This document shows, piece after piece, positions 45,466 to 53,624 of a DNA stretch of 64,000 nt; positions within the stretch are counted from its first letter, which is position 1; the number at the start of each line of letters is the position of its first letter. The position numbers and the translations under genes are program-made. This DNA is from a virus. Under the pieces are notes generated by a model, which did not search any database, was not told the DNA's origin, and worked only from the letters and a program-made list of their open reading frames with translations. The stretch covers positions 24,644 through 88,643 of the IMG/VR virus record IMGVR_UViG_3300025430_000015; one strand, written 5' to 3'.

Positions 45466-46232
45466 TGTTTAATTCTAAACTAAAAAGTTTTTTCCGTATT
45501 GGATCGCTTGATACACCTAAAGATCTAACTAAGCACTTCGAAGTACCTAAGCTGATGGTTGCATTCGATACTGAATCAACTGGCCTTAATACTAAAATAG
45601 GTTATGATAAATATCAAAAGAGAGATATTAAAAAAGAAGATTTAGATGAACCGATTTCTTATGGTCTTGTTGTTTATCGTGATGGTGTACACCGACCAGA
45701 AGAGAATCAACACTTTCTTGTAAAGCCTCAACAAAAAATAAACCCTGCTGCACAAGCAGTGCATGGATGGTCTGCGGAGAATTTAGAAGCTAGTCACAAT
45801 GGTCATTACTTTAAGATGGAACCAAATGGGTTTTACATGCCTGCGCTTGATCCAAAAATTGGTATCAATAAGATTGCTAACTTATTGAGTGATTATCAAA
45901 AACAAGGTGCAGTTATTGTTGGTGCTAACCACAAGAATTATGACATGGGTCTGCTAAAGAACACCTATATGAAGTATAACAATGGTATGCCATTGCACTC
46001 AAGTGGATTTAATCCAAGTTCAGCAAAGATGATTGATGTTATTGAACACGATAGAGCCATTGACCCAGGATATCCAAGTAACCACCCACAATACCGCAGC
46101 CGTAGCTTGACTAACCTATGTCAGCACTATGGTGTAGACCCAGGTGGACACAAAGCGCTTGATGATGCTCGTGCCTCTGCAGATGTTTTGCTTAAGCAAA
46201 TAGAATTTAATAAAAAGAAGGGGTCCCTCTAA
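45465..46232 (+). CDS. DnaQ-like 3'-5' exonuclease (DEDDh)
   Basis: 255 aa. VAFDTESTGL supplies Asp35 and Glu37; VGANHKNYDMGLLKN gives the middle Asp; HKALDDARASADVLL gives the final His-x4-Asp. A VHGWSAENLE segment is typical of DnaQ/RNase T. It could proofread for the DnaE polymerase, although its place among structural-type genes is odd. Confidence 0.85.
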   Translation: MFNSKLKSFFRIGSLDTPKDLTKHFEVPKLMVAFDTESTGLNTKIGYDKYQKRDIKKEDLDEPISYGLVVYRDGVHRPEENQHFLVKPQQKINPAAQAVHGWSAENLEASHNGHYFKMEPNGFYMPALDPKIGINKIANLLSDYQKQGAVIVGANHKNYDMGLLKNTYMKYNNGMPLHSSGFNPSSAKMIDVIEHDRAIDPGYPSNHPQYRSRSLTNLCQHYGVDPGGHKALDDARASADVLLKQIEFNKKKGSL

Positions 46233-46471
46233 TGGATTGGAACCTACGTTACGCCACGGTAGGCGAAAGTGGTATTGATTACTCAAAAGCTTCTCCTTGT
46301 ACAAAGGGTAAAGAATGCGGGTTTTGTAAGCATCTTGACAAGATTGAGGCAGGAAATAAGGACGAAACAGGCAAATCTGTTGACCAAGACCATGCAGAAA
46401 CCATTAAAAGAGTACGTAAAATGCACCAAGGTAGTATAGAATCCCTTAAAAAGGAACAAAAAAATGCGTAA
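46232..46471 (+). CDS. Small hypothetical protein with CxxC
   Basis: 79 aa. SPCTKGKECGFCKHLDKIEA carries three Cys and a His. Its C-terminal helix is charged (KRVRKMHQGSIESLKKEQK). Overlaps both neighbours. Unknown. Confidence 0.55.
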   Translation: MDWNLRYATVGESGIDYSKASPCTKGKECGFCKHLDKIEAGNKDETGKSVDQDHAETIKRVRKMHQGSIESLKKEQKNA

Positions 46472-47072
46472 AATCTCAAGAGCTGAAGAACAATACAATA
46501 GCCTAAATTTCCGTACAGCAGATGCTGATGAAGGTGAAAAGTGTATGTCTCCCAATGGAGTATCATACGAATCTGCTGCAGCCACTGGTGGAAGAACCAC
46601 TTGTGGAAGACCAGCTGTAGGATATGGATTTAACAAGAAACCTACTTGTGGTGGAAAAACTTGTGCCAGGATAGAATATACACATTATTTAGGTTCTGTT
46701 AAACCATGGGGGCAAGAAGAACACTTTCGTGTTGTAGATAATGATACTCCACTAACTGAAGGTGGCCCTAGATGTGAAGGCTGCGGAGGTAAAATGCAAG
46801 AACATGGTAGCAATGGTTCTGTATGTAGGAATAGAGCATGCAATAAAAGGGATATGGTTATAACTTCTGCCATTACTAAAAATGTTCAAGAGAATAAATG
46901 GAAATATTATCCAACACTTTCGACCAATAACGGTGTCTCGCGTAAAGAAACAGAACACTGTGGTCGTTGCGATATTGTTATGGATGAATCTAAAAAGTCT
47001 AATCGACCTATCAATAAAACATTTGGTAAAATCTGCAAAGATTGTCACGATGTATTAAAGTCTGGTGAATGA
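46464..47072 (+). CDS. Multi-zinc-finger hypothetical protein
   Basis: 202 aa. Cys pairs in GRTTCGRPAVG, TCGGKTCARIEY, PRCEGCGGKMQEH, VCRNRACNKRDM and HCGRCDIVMDE, with a last IPCKDC-like ICKDCHDV. About four zinc sites. Probably a nucleic-acid or virion protein. Unknown. Confidence 0.55.
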   Translation: MRKISRAEEQYNSLNFRTADADEGEKCMSPNGVSYESAAATGGRTTCGRPAVGYGFNKKPTCGGKTCARIEYTHYLGSVKPWGQEEHFRVVDNDTPLTEGGPRCEGCGGKMQEHGSNGSVCRNRACNKRDMVITSAITKNVQENKWKYYPTLSTNNGVSRKETEHCGRCDIVMDESKKSNRPINKTFGKICKDCHDVLKSGE

Positions 47073-47785
47073 TGTCATTCAATGAAAGATATGCTAAAGA
47101 AGAAGGCAAAACCTTTACCCCTCCAAAGGGAGTACAATCTGCTGCTCGTAAGGCACTCAAGTGGATTGAAGAAGGACACGCTGGTAGTGGATTTACAGGC
47201 GTAGGCCGTGGTCGTGCTCACCAACTCGCTAATGGTGAGGCAGTTAGCTTAAGTACTATTAAGCGCATGCACTCATTCTTTTCACGTCACCGTGTAGACA
47301 AGCAAGGTAAAGATTGGAATAAGCCAAGCCCAGGCAAGGTTGCATGGTATGCATGGGGTGGAGACGCTGGTGCATCATGGGCAGCTGGCATTGCTGAGAG
47401 CCATGACGGTAAGAAAAAAGAAGCTAGTCTTGCAGACATGGCACACAACGTTGTAACTCACCTTCCCACAGTAGTCCCTGCTGTTGCTGCTGAAGCAGCT
47501 GCTATAACTGGGTTGGTAAAAACTATTAAAAAAAATAGAAATAAGCCTGCTCCTGCTACAGGCTCTGATGAAGCATACAATGCTACTGGATTTATGTCAC
47601 CTAGTCAAATACAAGACTACAAAAACAAAGATGCTGTTGAAAAAAATTCTTCTTTTGATGAACGTTATGCTAACGAAAAGACTGAGGCTTCTTTTCGTGC
47701 TATGATGCAAAGTAAGCATGGCAATGTGTTGTTTGATGACAGTGACTGGCGCAATGATTACAGTGATCTAGATTCAGACTGGTAA
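47069..47785 (+). CDS. Phage protein with conserved PPKGV/HxGxGF domain
   Basis: 238 aa, starting at either of two ATGs in the previous gene's stop. FTPPKGVQSAARKALKWIEE, HAGSGFTGVGRGRAHQLANG, then FSRHRVDKQGKDW and SPGKVAWYAWGGDAGASWAA form a domain that is widespread as an insert in phage structural and maturation proteins, without known function. A hydrophobic AAITGLVKTIKK stretch follows. It also has short SFDERYANE repeats shared with the first residues. Confidence 0.6.
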   Translation: MMSFNERYAKEEGKTFTPPKGVQSAARKALKWIEEGHAGSGFTGVGRGRAHQLANGEAVSLSTIKRMHSFFSRHRVDKQGKDWNKPSPGKVAWYAWGGDAGASWAAGIAESHDGKKKEASLADMAHNVVTHLPTVVPAVAAEAAAITGLVKTIKKNRNKPAPATGSDEAYNATGFMSPSQIQDYKNKDAVEKNSSFDERYANEKTEASFRAMMQSKHGNVLFDDSDWRNDYSDLDSDW

Positions 47786-47788
47786 ATA

Positions 47789-48136
47789 ATGAACTGGTCT
47801 GAGCGTTATGCTATTGCTAATGAACGTGAATTCAATCAAGCTATGGGCAATGAATTTGGTTCAATGAGCCGTGCATTCATGGATCACTATGCTGATATGT
47901 ATGGTCGTCATCAAGAGGCTATAGGACAATTAAACCGTAGACTTATGAATACATATGATCCAGATAAAAAAGATATTATGCGTGAAGGAATTGGCAAACA
48001 TGAACATTGCCGTTTTTTAATTAATGGTATTATGGGTAAACATAACGTTAATGCGGAGACTGGTGATGATGAAGACCATTACAAATCAGTCGCTAATGAT
48101 GCATTTAATCACAGCAATGGTATACTAAGTAATTAA
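47789..48136 (+). CDS. Hypothetical protein
   Basis: 115 aa. Starts NWSERYAIANEREF, the same SF(N/D)ERYA-type opening as the previous gene. Helical, with HEHCRFLINGIMGKHNVNAE. Unknown; directly before the large terminase with one-base overlap. Confidence 0.55.
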   Translation: MNWSERYAIANEREFNQAMGNEFGSMSRAFMDHYADMYGRHQEAIGQLNRRLMNTYDPDKKDIMREGIGKHEHCRFLINGIMGKHNVNAETGDDEDHYKSVANDAFNHSNGILSN

Positions 48137-50127
48137 TGGCAAAAGTAACCAAAAATAGTAATGCTAATATTCTTAAGGGACAACAGGATTTCTTCGAGAT
48201 AGCTAAGAAAAGCTTAATTGAAACGCCTGATCTCCCTGACATTGTCACGTTTGCTGAGCATCGTGAGTTCCTAGGGCGTAGGTTATATCCTCGTCAAAAG
48301 ACCCTACTTCGCCTTATATGCCTAGAAACAGAGCATATGACTGACTATGATCTAGAAGTTATAGATGAATGGACAAAGGGTTTTGATCGCAACGGCACTA
48401 GCATAGGTATCTCTCCAGATATCTGGGATCGTGTCAATTATCTTAAAGCTAATGGGTATAAGCATTTCCGTGAAGTGGTGAACATCACTGGCCGTCGTGG
48501 TGGTAAAGGCCACATCGGTGGTATCATCGGTGCTTATATTAACTGGGGTCTGCTTATGCTAGATGATCCTCAGTACCACTATGGAATCGATAAGTCAAAA
48601 GACATGTATATGTTCTGTGTGGCTACCAACATTCAACAGGCCAAGCAATTTCAATTTGCTGACCTTGCCAACACTATCATTGATGCTCCATGCTTTCAAC
48701 CATATATTGCTGATGCTAAAGAACACTTTGTTGCTCTGCGCACACCAGCAGACCTTAGAAGAATTGCTGCCTTTGAAGCCAGAGGCATTCGTCCTAGTCG
48801 ATTAATTGCCAGTGTTAGAAATATGGCAGTAACAAGTAACTCTAAGGCTAGTCGTGGAGCCGCTGCATTCGGCGTTATGTTTGATGAGTTTGCACACATG
48901 CTAGTGGGTACGGGTGGCTCACGTACAAGTGAAGAAGTATACAATGCTATTACTCCTGCATTGGACCAATTTGGTAAAGATGGGTTTATTTATATCCCAA
49001 CATCGCCGTTTACTAAAGTTGGTAAAGCATATAGCCTATATGAATCAGCTATTGAGCGGGACGCAGAAACAGATACACCAGCTTATCCTGACATGATGAT
49101 GGCACAGCTACCATCGTGGGGACCTTACGAAGATTGGGATGATCCACGTGCCACTGGTGGTTTTGAATTCCGTGGCGCTCCTCAGACATATGATGATGCT
49201 ATGAAGCGTTTAGAGAAACGTGAACCTGATGCATTTAAGGTAGAACGTCTTTCCCAATGGGCTGAAGTTACCAATGCTTATCTTAATCCTAAAATGGTTG
49301 AGCGTATGTTTGAACCATTTGTAGATGCCGAAGGCGAGACCAGGATCCTTGAACAACAATACGAAGGTAAATTTAGCATAATTTATAACGGTCACTGTGA
49401 CCCATCAAAGAGTGGTGCAAACACCGCAGCGATGATTGGACACGTTGAGAAGATACCTGACCTAGAAGATGGTGAAGAATGGTATCACGTTATTATTGAC
49501 TGGATGAAAGTCTGGAACCCAGAAGATTACGATGAGCATCAGCTTGATTATGAAGAGATTGAAGAAGAACTTGTACGTACGCTATGCGATTTCCGTACAA
49601 CTAAGGTATTTTCATTTGACCAGTACGGTGCATTTGTAACGCTGCCTAGGCTAAAGAAACGTCTAAAGCAAGTGAATCCTCCACATAAGGTTGTCATTCG
49701 TGAAGAGAAGTTTACTGCGCAAAGCAATATGCACAGAGCAGAACGTTTCAAGTCTGCAATTGGTATGAATTGGATCCACTCATACCGTGATAACTACGGT
49801 CCCGATGGTAGTAGCTTATTGGAACAGGAGCTTAAGTTCCTACAAGAAGTCAATGGTCGAGTGCGCAAACAAGATTTTGGACCTATCCGTACAGAAGACC
49901 TTTCCGACTGCATCATGGTAATTGTTGATGGCTTGCTTGAAGACAACTTCGTTAAGCTAGAAATGCGTGACCGACTAAGCAATACTAATCTTTACCCAGG
50001 TGCTAAAGGTGGTTACCACACCCGTAATGGGTCAGACAACATACCACTTACTGCTAGAGATAAACTACGTAAGTTTGGTGCTCAAAGATCTGCAAAAGAT
50101 TATGGTGGTATGAAGAGAGGTCGTTAA
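48136..50127 (+). CDS. Terminase large subunit
   Basis: 663 aa. The ATPase part has GRRGGKGHIGG with Lys124 as Walker A and VMFDEFAHM with Asp250-Glu251 as Walker B. The nuclease part starts with IIYNGHCDPSKSGANTA (metal-binding Asp near 425) and continues FSFDQYGAFVTLPRL and LSDCIMVIVDGLLED near the end. It drives DNA packaging into heads and cuts concatemers. Last plus-strand gene; its stop is one base from the stop of the convergent minus-strand gene. Confidence 0.9.
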   Translation: MAKVTKNSNANILKGQQDFFEIAKKSLIETPDLPDIVTFAEHREFLGRRLYPRQKTLLRLICLETEHMTDYDLEVIDEWTKGFDRNGTSIGISPDIWDRVNYLKANGYKHFREVVNITGRRGGKGHIGGIIGAYINWGLLMLDDPQYHYGIDKSKDMYMFCVATNIQQAKQFQFADLANTIIDAPCFQPYIADAKEHFVALRTPADLRRIAAFEARGIRPSRLIASVRNMAVTSNSKASRGAAAFGVMFDEFAHMLVGTGGSRTSEEVYNAITPALDQFGKDGFIYIPTSPFTKVGKAYSLYESAIERDAETDTPAYPDMMMAQLPSWGPYEDWDDPRATGGFEFRGAPQTYDDAMKRLEKREPDAFKVERLSQWAEVTNAYLNPKMVERMFEPFVDAEGETRILEQQYEGKFSIIYNGHCDPSKSGANTAAMIGHVEKIPDLEDGEEWYHVIIDWMKVWNPEDYDEHQLDYEEIEEELVRTLCDFRTTKVFSFDQYGAFVTLPRLKKRLKQVNPPHKVVIREEKFTAQSNMHRAERFKSAIGMNWIHSYRDNYGPDGSSLLEQELKFLQEVNGRVRKQDFGPIRTEDLSDCIMVIVDGLLEDNFVKLEMRDRLSNTNLYPGAKGGYHTRNGSDNIPLTARDKLRKFGAQRSAKDYGGMKRGR

Positions 50128-50128
50128 C

Positions 50129-50407
50129 CTATTCTTCTTCAATATCAAAGATATCTTTGTTATATTGAGTCGCTGCTGATAACGTATTGAGATATATATC
50201 CATTGCACCTTCTAAACCTAGGTCAGCTTCTAAACTGTTTCTAATTTCAGTAGGTGATTTCCCTGTATCTTTTGCAATTGTTATAATACATGTTAATAAC
50301 ATTTTATTATAATAATCCACAATCTTTTCAATTGCTTCAAACCCTACTTCATGTGCTACCAAAGCCATACTAATTTGATCTTGTTTATTAACAAATGGAT
50401 CTTCCAT
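50129..50407 (-). CDS. Hypothetical helical protein
   Basis: 92 aa. Helical throughout (ISMALVAHEVGFEAIEKIVD, LLTCIITIAKDTGKSPTEIR). Shine-Dalgarno AAAGGAAA before the ATG. It ends one base from the terminase stop. Last gene of the minus operon. Confidence 0.6.
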   Translation of the reverse strand: MEDPFVNKQDQISMALVAHEVGFEAIEKIVDYYNKMLLTCIITIAKDTGKSPTEIRNSLEADLGLEGAMDIYLNTLSAATQYNKDIFDIEEE

Positions 50408-50419
50408 TACATTTCCTTT

Positions 50420-50617
50420 CTATTGTAAAACATGTGCTTCTATATACCAGATTTCACCATTGGGTAAAATAGTTTCCCAAAATCCCATAGTGTCCTCATG
50501 TTCTTGCCATCCTTCTAAATTCAAAGCATTCTTTGCTGCATCTAAGTTAGAATAAATGCCAGAGATTTCGGCAGCGCCATCTCCAACATCATATAGTAGG
50601 GCGTATACTATTGTCAT
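50420..50617 (-). CDS. Hypothetical small protein
   Basis: 65 aa. VYALLYDVGDGAAEISGIYS, then LDAAKNALNLEGWQEHEDT; ends WYIEAHVLQ. A small alpha/beta domain of unknown family. Overlaps the WhiB gene by 29 bases. Confidence 0.55.
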   Translation of the reverse strand: MTIVYALLYDVGDGAAEISGIYSNLDAAKNALNLEGWQEHEDTMGFWETILPNGEIWYIEAHVLQ

Positions 50618-50909
50618 TGTTAAATAACTCCTTCATTGCCCATTCTATACGTTCTTTAGCATCCATGCCACCCCACCAGCCTTCGTCTAGGTTGCGCACT
50701 GCTTCGTACCTACATTCCATCATAACAGGACAATCTTTGCATATATTTTTGAGCTTGTGACGTTGGCTTAATGTAGGCATAGAACTAGCATAAATAAAAT
50801 CACTAGTGTTTTTACCATAACAATTGCCTTCTTCTGCCCAAGTAAGGCCTTTATTATCGGGTAAAGTTTGAACTAACTCTTTTAACTTCCACCTACTAAT
50901 CTTACTCAT
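50589..50909 (-). CDS. Second WhiB-like Fe-S transcription regulator
   Basis: 106 aa. Cluster cysteines Cys30, Cys57, Cys60 and Cys66 (GNCYGKN, ICKDCPVMMECRYEA), then EGWWGGMDAKERIEW, which is close to the classic GVWGG turn. It lacks the basic extra module of the first WhiB (13265), so the two likely have different targets. AAGGTAATA before the ATG. Confidence 0.9.
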   Translation of the reverse strand: MSKISRWKLKELVQTLPDNKGLTWAEEGNCYGKNTSDFIYASSMPTLSQRHKLKNICKDCPVMMECRYEAVRNLDEGWWGGMDAKERIEWAMKELFNNDNSIRPTI

Positions 50910-50913
50910 ATTA

Positions 50914-51597
50914 TTACCTTTCTATCGATGATTGATTTATATTTGCTTTCATACCACTATCTATTCCATCATTATATCCTGATGATGCTACAATTTTACG
51001 TTGAGTAGCAGGATGACGATCTAATTTTTGGAAATATTCTTCAATTGCATGTTGTTTATTTCTAACAACTAATGCAACTGATGTATTGTTTGTTTCATTA
51101 ATAACTTTTGTTTTTGATTCTCTTATACGTTCATTGATTGTTATACAATAACCGCCAAAGAAACCTTTAACCCAAGTTTTAGTATGTATTTTTTCTTTGC
51201 TATTCTTTTTAATTTTATTTAGCTTAATAAACATTTCATTGACCATGTCTAAAGATAAAATATTATATAATGTTAAACATAATTCAATATCACTCTTGTA
51301 TCCATAGATCATGCAATATTCTTCGCCTCGTAAAACTTTGCAAAAGTTATGCTTTGCAATTGAATTAAGCAATACACTCTTATCAATAGCATATGGTTTA
51401 GGTGTTTCAATACGTCTAGCAACAATATTTCCTTCACCAATATGATCATGAAGTTGAGCTTCTTCAATTTGATATTTGGTAATTAACTCTTGTGCTAATG
51501 ATTGTGCTGAACTTACTTCACCAGGTTTGTCACTACTATCTGCAACGCGAAGTAGTTTCTGAACCTTAGAAATAATATCAGACAACTGCATAACCAT
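50914..51597 (-). CDS. DUF2786-type protein
   Basis: 227 aa with a very strong AAAGGAGG. The start ISKVQKLLRVADSSDKPGEV followed by SAQSLAQELITKYQIEEAQL is the DUF2786 domain, common in phages, of unknown function. The rest (FFGGYCITINERIRESKTKV and a C-terminal SGYNDGIDSG) fits the longer members. First gene behind hammerhead 1. Confidence 0.75.
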   Translation of the reverse strand: MVMQLSDIISKVQKLLRVADSSDKPGEVSSAQSLAQELITKYQIEEAQLHDHIGEGNIVARRIETPKPYAIDKSVLLNSIAKHNFCKVLRGEEYCMIYGYKSDIELCLTLYNILSLDMVNEMFIKLNKIKKNSKEKIHTKTWVKGFFGGYCITINERIRESKTKVINETNNTSVALVVRNKQHAIEEYFQKLDRHPATQRKIVASSGYNDGIDSGMKANINQSSIER

Positions 51598-51611
51598 AGT
51601 ATTACCTCCTT

Positions 51612-51681
51612 TCTTTTAGTCTAGCCTCATCGGTGTAGAGACAACTACCTTCTACATACGCCTCACGGCGTTTCGGCTTTA
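51612..51681 (-). ncRNA. Hammerhead ribozyme 1 (type II), between 51682 and 50914 genes
   Basis: On the minus strand: stem II AGCC (51678-51675) with GGCT (51626-51623); GAAA at 51674-51671; stem III ACGCC-GTGA-GGCGT; cleavage triplet GTA, predicted cut between 51657 and 51656; stem I TGTAGA/TCTACA; core CCGATGA at 51633-51627 (U4 replaced by C). TAGT in loop I can pair with ACTA downstream (51620-51617). Same strand as the flanking genes. It would split the transcript so that the DUF2786 mRNA starts with stem I. Confidence 0.75.
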
Positions 51682-51924
51682 TTATAAAGCGTCTTTTAAA
51701 TCACAGAATAACTTATGAAAATGATCCATTTGTTCTCCCATTGCATTGATTGCTTTATTAAACATATCTGATAAACTTTCATAAAAAGTGATATCAAGAG
51801 TGTTTTTGTTTTCGTTATAGATTTTAAACCCATTTAACAACTCATCTAAACGATAACCAATCGTAGAAATATTGTTGATAAGTTCGCTTACTTTCTCTAA
51901 CTTTTCTTCATTACTTACTGTCAT
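51682..51924 (-). CDS. Hypothetical helical protein
   Basis: 80 aa. One long helical protein (LEKVSELINNISTIGYRLDE, LSDMFNKAINAMGEQMDHFH). GGTAATATG start context. Unknown. Hammerhead 1 lies directly behind it. Confidence 0.55.
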   Translation of the reverse strand: MTVSNEEKLEKVSELINNISTIGYRLDELLNGFKIYNENKNTLDITFYESLSDMFNKAINAMGEQMDHFHKLFCDLKDAL

Positions 51925-51979
51925 ATTACCTAACTTAAATATTTAATGCAACCAATTTAAAATTAATGTTTCATACTTA

Positions 51980-52156
51980 CTATTTTACCTCCATAGGTTT
52001 ATATTCACTACAATATGTCTCAAACTTGTTTTTACGAGTCCAAGATCCACATTCACGGCATTCTCCAGACTCTAAATCTTCAAATTCTGGATTCTGACTA
52101 ATGTTCCATAAATGTGCTTCATATTCATGATCGCACCAACAATCTGGTTCATTCAT
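51980..52156 (-). CDS. Small zinc-ribbon-like protein
   Basis: 58 aa with AAGGAG seven bases before the ATG. CWCDHEYEAHLWN then GECRECGSWTRKNKF and a late Cys. This CxCxH ... CxxC set resembles one short zinc ribbon. Unknown. Confidence 0.6.
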   Translation of the reverse strand: MNEPDCWCDHEYEAHLWNISQNPEFEDLESGECRECGSWTRKNKFETYCSEYKPMEVK

Positions 52157-52165
52157 ATTTGCTCC

Positions 52166-52372
52166 TTACTTGATATTATCTAATGCATTATTAAGTATTT
52201 CAGTTATTTCTTTTTCTTTATCTCCTGTTTCTGTATTTTGATCAGGAAAAACCCATTCATCAATATTAGGAATGTAAACAGTTTTACCTTTTTCAAATTT
52301 AGCAAAAGTAGTAGGCCAATCTATAAGCCAACCATTTTCTTCTGACCATTTTACTACACAATGATATTCCAT
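52166..52372 (-). CDS. Hypothetical small protein
   Basis: 68 aa. EYHCVVKWSEENGWLIDWPT, then GKTVYIPNIDEWVFPDQNTE and a helical end. Beta-rich. Its start overlaps the previous stop (TAATG). Unknown. Confidence 0.55.
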   Translation of the reverse strand: MEYHCVVKWSEENGWLIDWPTTFAKFEKGKTVYIPNIDEWVFPDQNTETGDKEKEITEILNNALDNIK

Positions 52373-52503
52373 TATGTTTCCATTTCTATAATTATTTCTT
52401 CTAGTTGATTACAACGATCTAATAAATTAGATATAACATCTTTAGCTTCTGCTAATGTAGTTGGTTCTGTTAAACCAAAGTCATTTAATGTTAATTCTAT
52501 CAT
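52372..52503 (-). CDS. Tiny helical protein
   Basis: 43 aa. IELTLNDFGLTEPTTLAEAK followed by NLLDRCNQLEEIIIE: a short coiled coil. One-base overlap with the next gene. Unknown. Confidence 0.45.
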   Translation of the reverse strand: MIELTLNDFGLTEPTTLAEAKDVISNLLDRCNQLEEIIIEMET

Positions 52504-52505
52504 TA

Positions 52506-52643
52506 TTAATTAAATCCATAATGCTCAAAGATTTGAGCTCTAGCATCTTCAAGTTCATTATTGAGGTCTTGCAATGTACGATTATCAATACTCTTATCAT
52601 TACCAAACCAATCAATTAGATCTTGTCTAGTTACTTCATTCAT
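52506..52643 (-). CDS. Tiny helical protein
   Basis: 45 aa with GAAGGAG before the ATG. NEVTRQDLIDWFGNDKSIDN, then a helix LQDLNNELEDARAQIFEHYG. First gene behind hammerhead 2; its leader is a copy of the end of the gene at 52940. Confidence 0.5.
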   Translation of the reverse strand: MNEVTRQDLIDWFGNDKSIDNRTLQDLNNELEDARAQIFEHYGFN

Positions 52644-52697
52644 TTTACTCCTTCTCTCTTATATTTGCTACTATGCGTAATGCTTCTGTTCCTTACT

Positions 52698-52760
52698 ATT
52701 AGCCTATCTTATCAATGCATGGTGGCTAATCCATACAGACGCCTCCCGGCGTTTCGATTC
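52698..52760 (-). ncRNA. Hammerhead ribozyme 2 (type II) with compensated U3-A8 core
   Basis: Minus strand: stem II ATC (52758-52756) with GAT (52708-52706); GAAA at 52755-52752; stem III ACGCC-GGGA-GGCGT with a GNRA loop; cleavage triplet GTC, predicted cut between 52738 and 52737; stem I TGTATGG/CCATGCA (7 bp); core TTGATAA at 52715-52709. Relative to CTGATGA, C3 is U and G8 is A, so the C3-G8 pair becomes U3-A8. Loop I ATTAGCC (52730-52724) pairs perfectly with GGCTAAT (52704-52698), a 7-bp pseudoknot. Confidence 0.8.
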
Positions 52761-52764
52761 TTTA

Positions 52765-52947
52765 CTATTCTATTTCCTCAATAATTATATCATTGATAGT
52801 ATTTTTAATAGCAAATCCATTGTGTTCTAACCATCCCAATGCTTCTTTTTCAATTACATCGTCATCTTCAGAGTCAGATGTAATCGTAGTTATGAGCACA
52901 GCATAGTCAAACACAAACTGTACATTATATATATATGTTTTACTCAT
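52765..52947 (-). CDS. Hypothetical small protein
   Basis: 60 aa. KTYIYNVQFVFDYAVLITTI then EKEALGWLEHNGFAIKNTIN: beta-alpha. Starts inside the previous gene's end, behind GAGAAGGAG. Hammerhead 2 follows its stop after four bases. Unknown. Confidence 0.55.
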   Translation of the reverse strand: MSKTYIYNVQFVFDYAVLITTITSDSEDDDVIEKEALGWLEHNGFAIKNTINDIIIEEIE

Positions 52948-53104
52948 TCTCCTTCTCTCTTATATTTGCTACTATGCGTAATGCTTCTGCAAATCCTTGA
53001 GCAAATCCATTCTCAAAATCAGTTTGCTTAGCCATTGCTAAGTTAATGTGATGACGAGTTTCATTACTCAATTGATAAAAAGATTTGTCTAATTTTTTAC
53101 CCAT
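52940..53104 (-). CDS. Hypothetical small helical protein
   Basis: 54 aa. KLDKSFYQLSNETRHHINLA then FENGFAQGFAEALRIVANIR. AAAGGAATAATA before the ATG. Its 3' end is the source of the 41-bp repeat. Unknown. Confidence 0.5.
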   Translation of the reverse strand: MGKKLDKSFYQLSNETRHHINLAMAKQTDFENGFAQGFAEALRIVANIREKENE

Positions 53105-53106
53105 TA

Positions 53107-53523
53107 TTATTCCTTTGTTGTAACTAAACTATTAAGATAAATAAATACCTCAAAAGGTACTGGCTCTAGTTCCCAATTCCATACAACATCGTCTTCGTTG
53201 TAGTTTTGCCAGTCAACTTTATCATAGTTAACTACCTTAATACCAACAGTTTGGTCAATGTGATTTACAACAACTAACTTCCATGTATCACCATGAAGAG
53301 AAAGTCCGATACCATATCCAGTATCAGACATTACATCATCTTTAATCATTTCACTGAAGATAATACGGTTAAGGTATTCGTCATCACTCCAACGACCCTT
53401 GCCACGTACTATAGCGTCAGCTACAACGTTTTCTAGATGACTAGCTCCCCAATGGGTATATAGATAGATAGAATGCTCTGATCCATATGTACCAATAAGT
53501 TGTACTTGTCCACGGTCTCCCAT
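53107..53523 (-). CDS. Hypothetical phage protein
   Basis: 138 aa. Starts MGDRGQVQLIGTYGSEHSIY then LYTHWGASHLENVVADAI, a pattern I associate with a common phage protein of unknown function. YGIGLSLHGDTWKLVVVNHI near 80-100 is beta-rich. Its leader follows tRNA-like element A and a GNRA hairpin. Confidence 0.6.
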   Translation of the reverse strand: MGDRGQVQLIGTYGSEHSIYLYTHWGASHLENVVADAIVRGKGRWSDDEYLNRIIFSEMIKDDVMSDTGYGIGLSLHGDTWKLVVVNHIDQTVGIKVVNYDKVDWQNYNEDDVVWNWELEPVPFEVFIYLNSLVTTKE

Positions 53524-53560
53524 GATTACCTACTTTCTTACTTGTTTGTTTATTTGTTTA

Positions 53561-53618
53561 ACGTCTCCCGACGTAGTGCCTTGAGTAGGAGTCGAACCTA
53601 CTCTACGACCATCAAGGC
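53561..53618 (-). ncRNA. tRNA-like minihelix A plus GNRA hairpin
   Basis: Minus strand: acceptor GCCTTGA (53618-53612) pairs at all seven positions with TCAAGGC (53584-53578), then A as discriminator. T-arm GTAGG-TTCGACT-CCTAC has a perfect tRNA T-loop. A 10-base linker TGGTCGTAGA replaces the D-arm, anticodon arm and variable region. No CCA follows. Behind it is ACGTC-GGGA-GACGT (53574-53561), a GNRA hairpin, and then an A-rich leader with AAGAAAG. Lies between the genes at 53625 and 53107 in the sense direction. Confidence 0.85.
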
Positions 53619-53624
53619 TACCAT

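Larger units (their letters stand above)
52648..52989 (-). repeat. Perfect 41-bp direct repeat, copies at 52648-52688 and 52949-52989
   Basis: The same 41 bases, including a GAGAAGGAG Shine-Dalgarno, form the leader of the gene at 52506 (behind hammerhead 2) and the coding end plus Shine-Dalgarno region of 52940-53104. The copies are 301 bp apart. This points to duplication of a leader segment. Confidence 0.95.
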
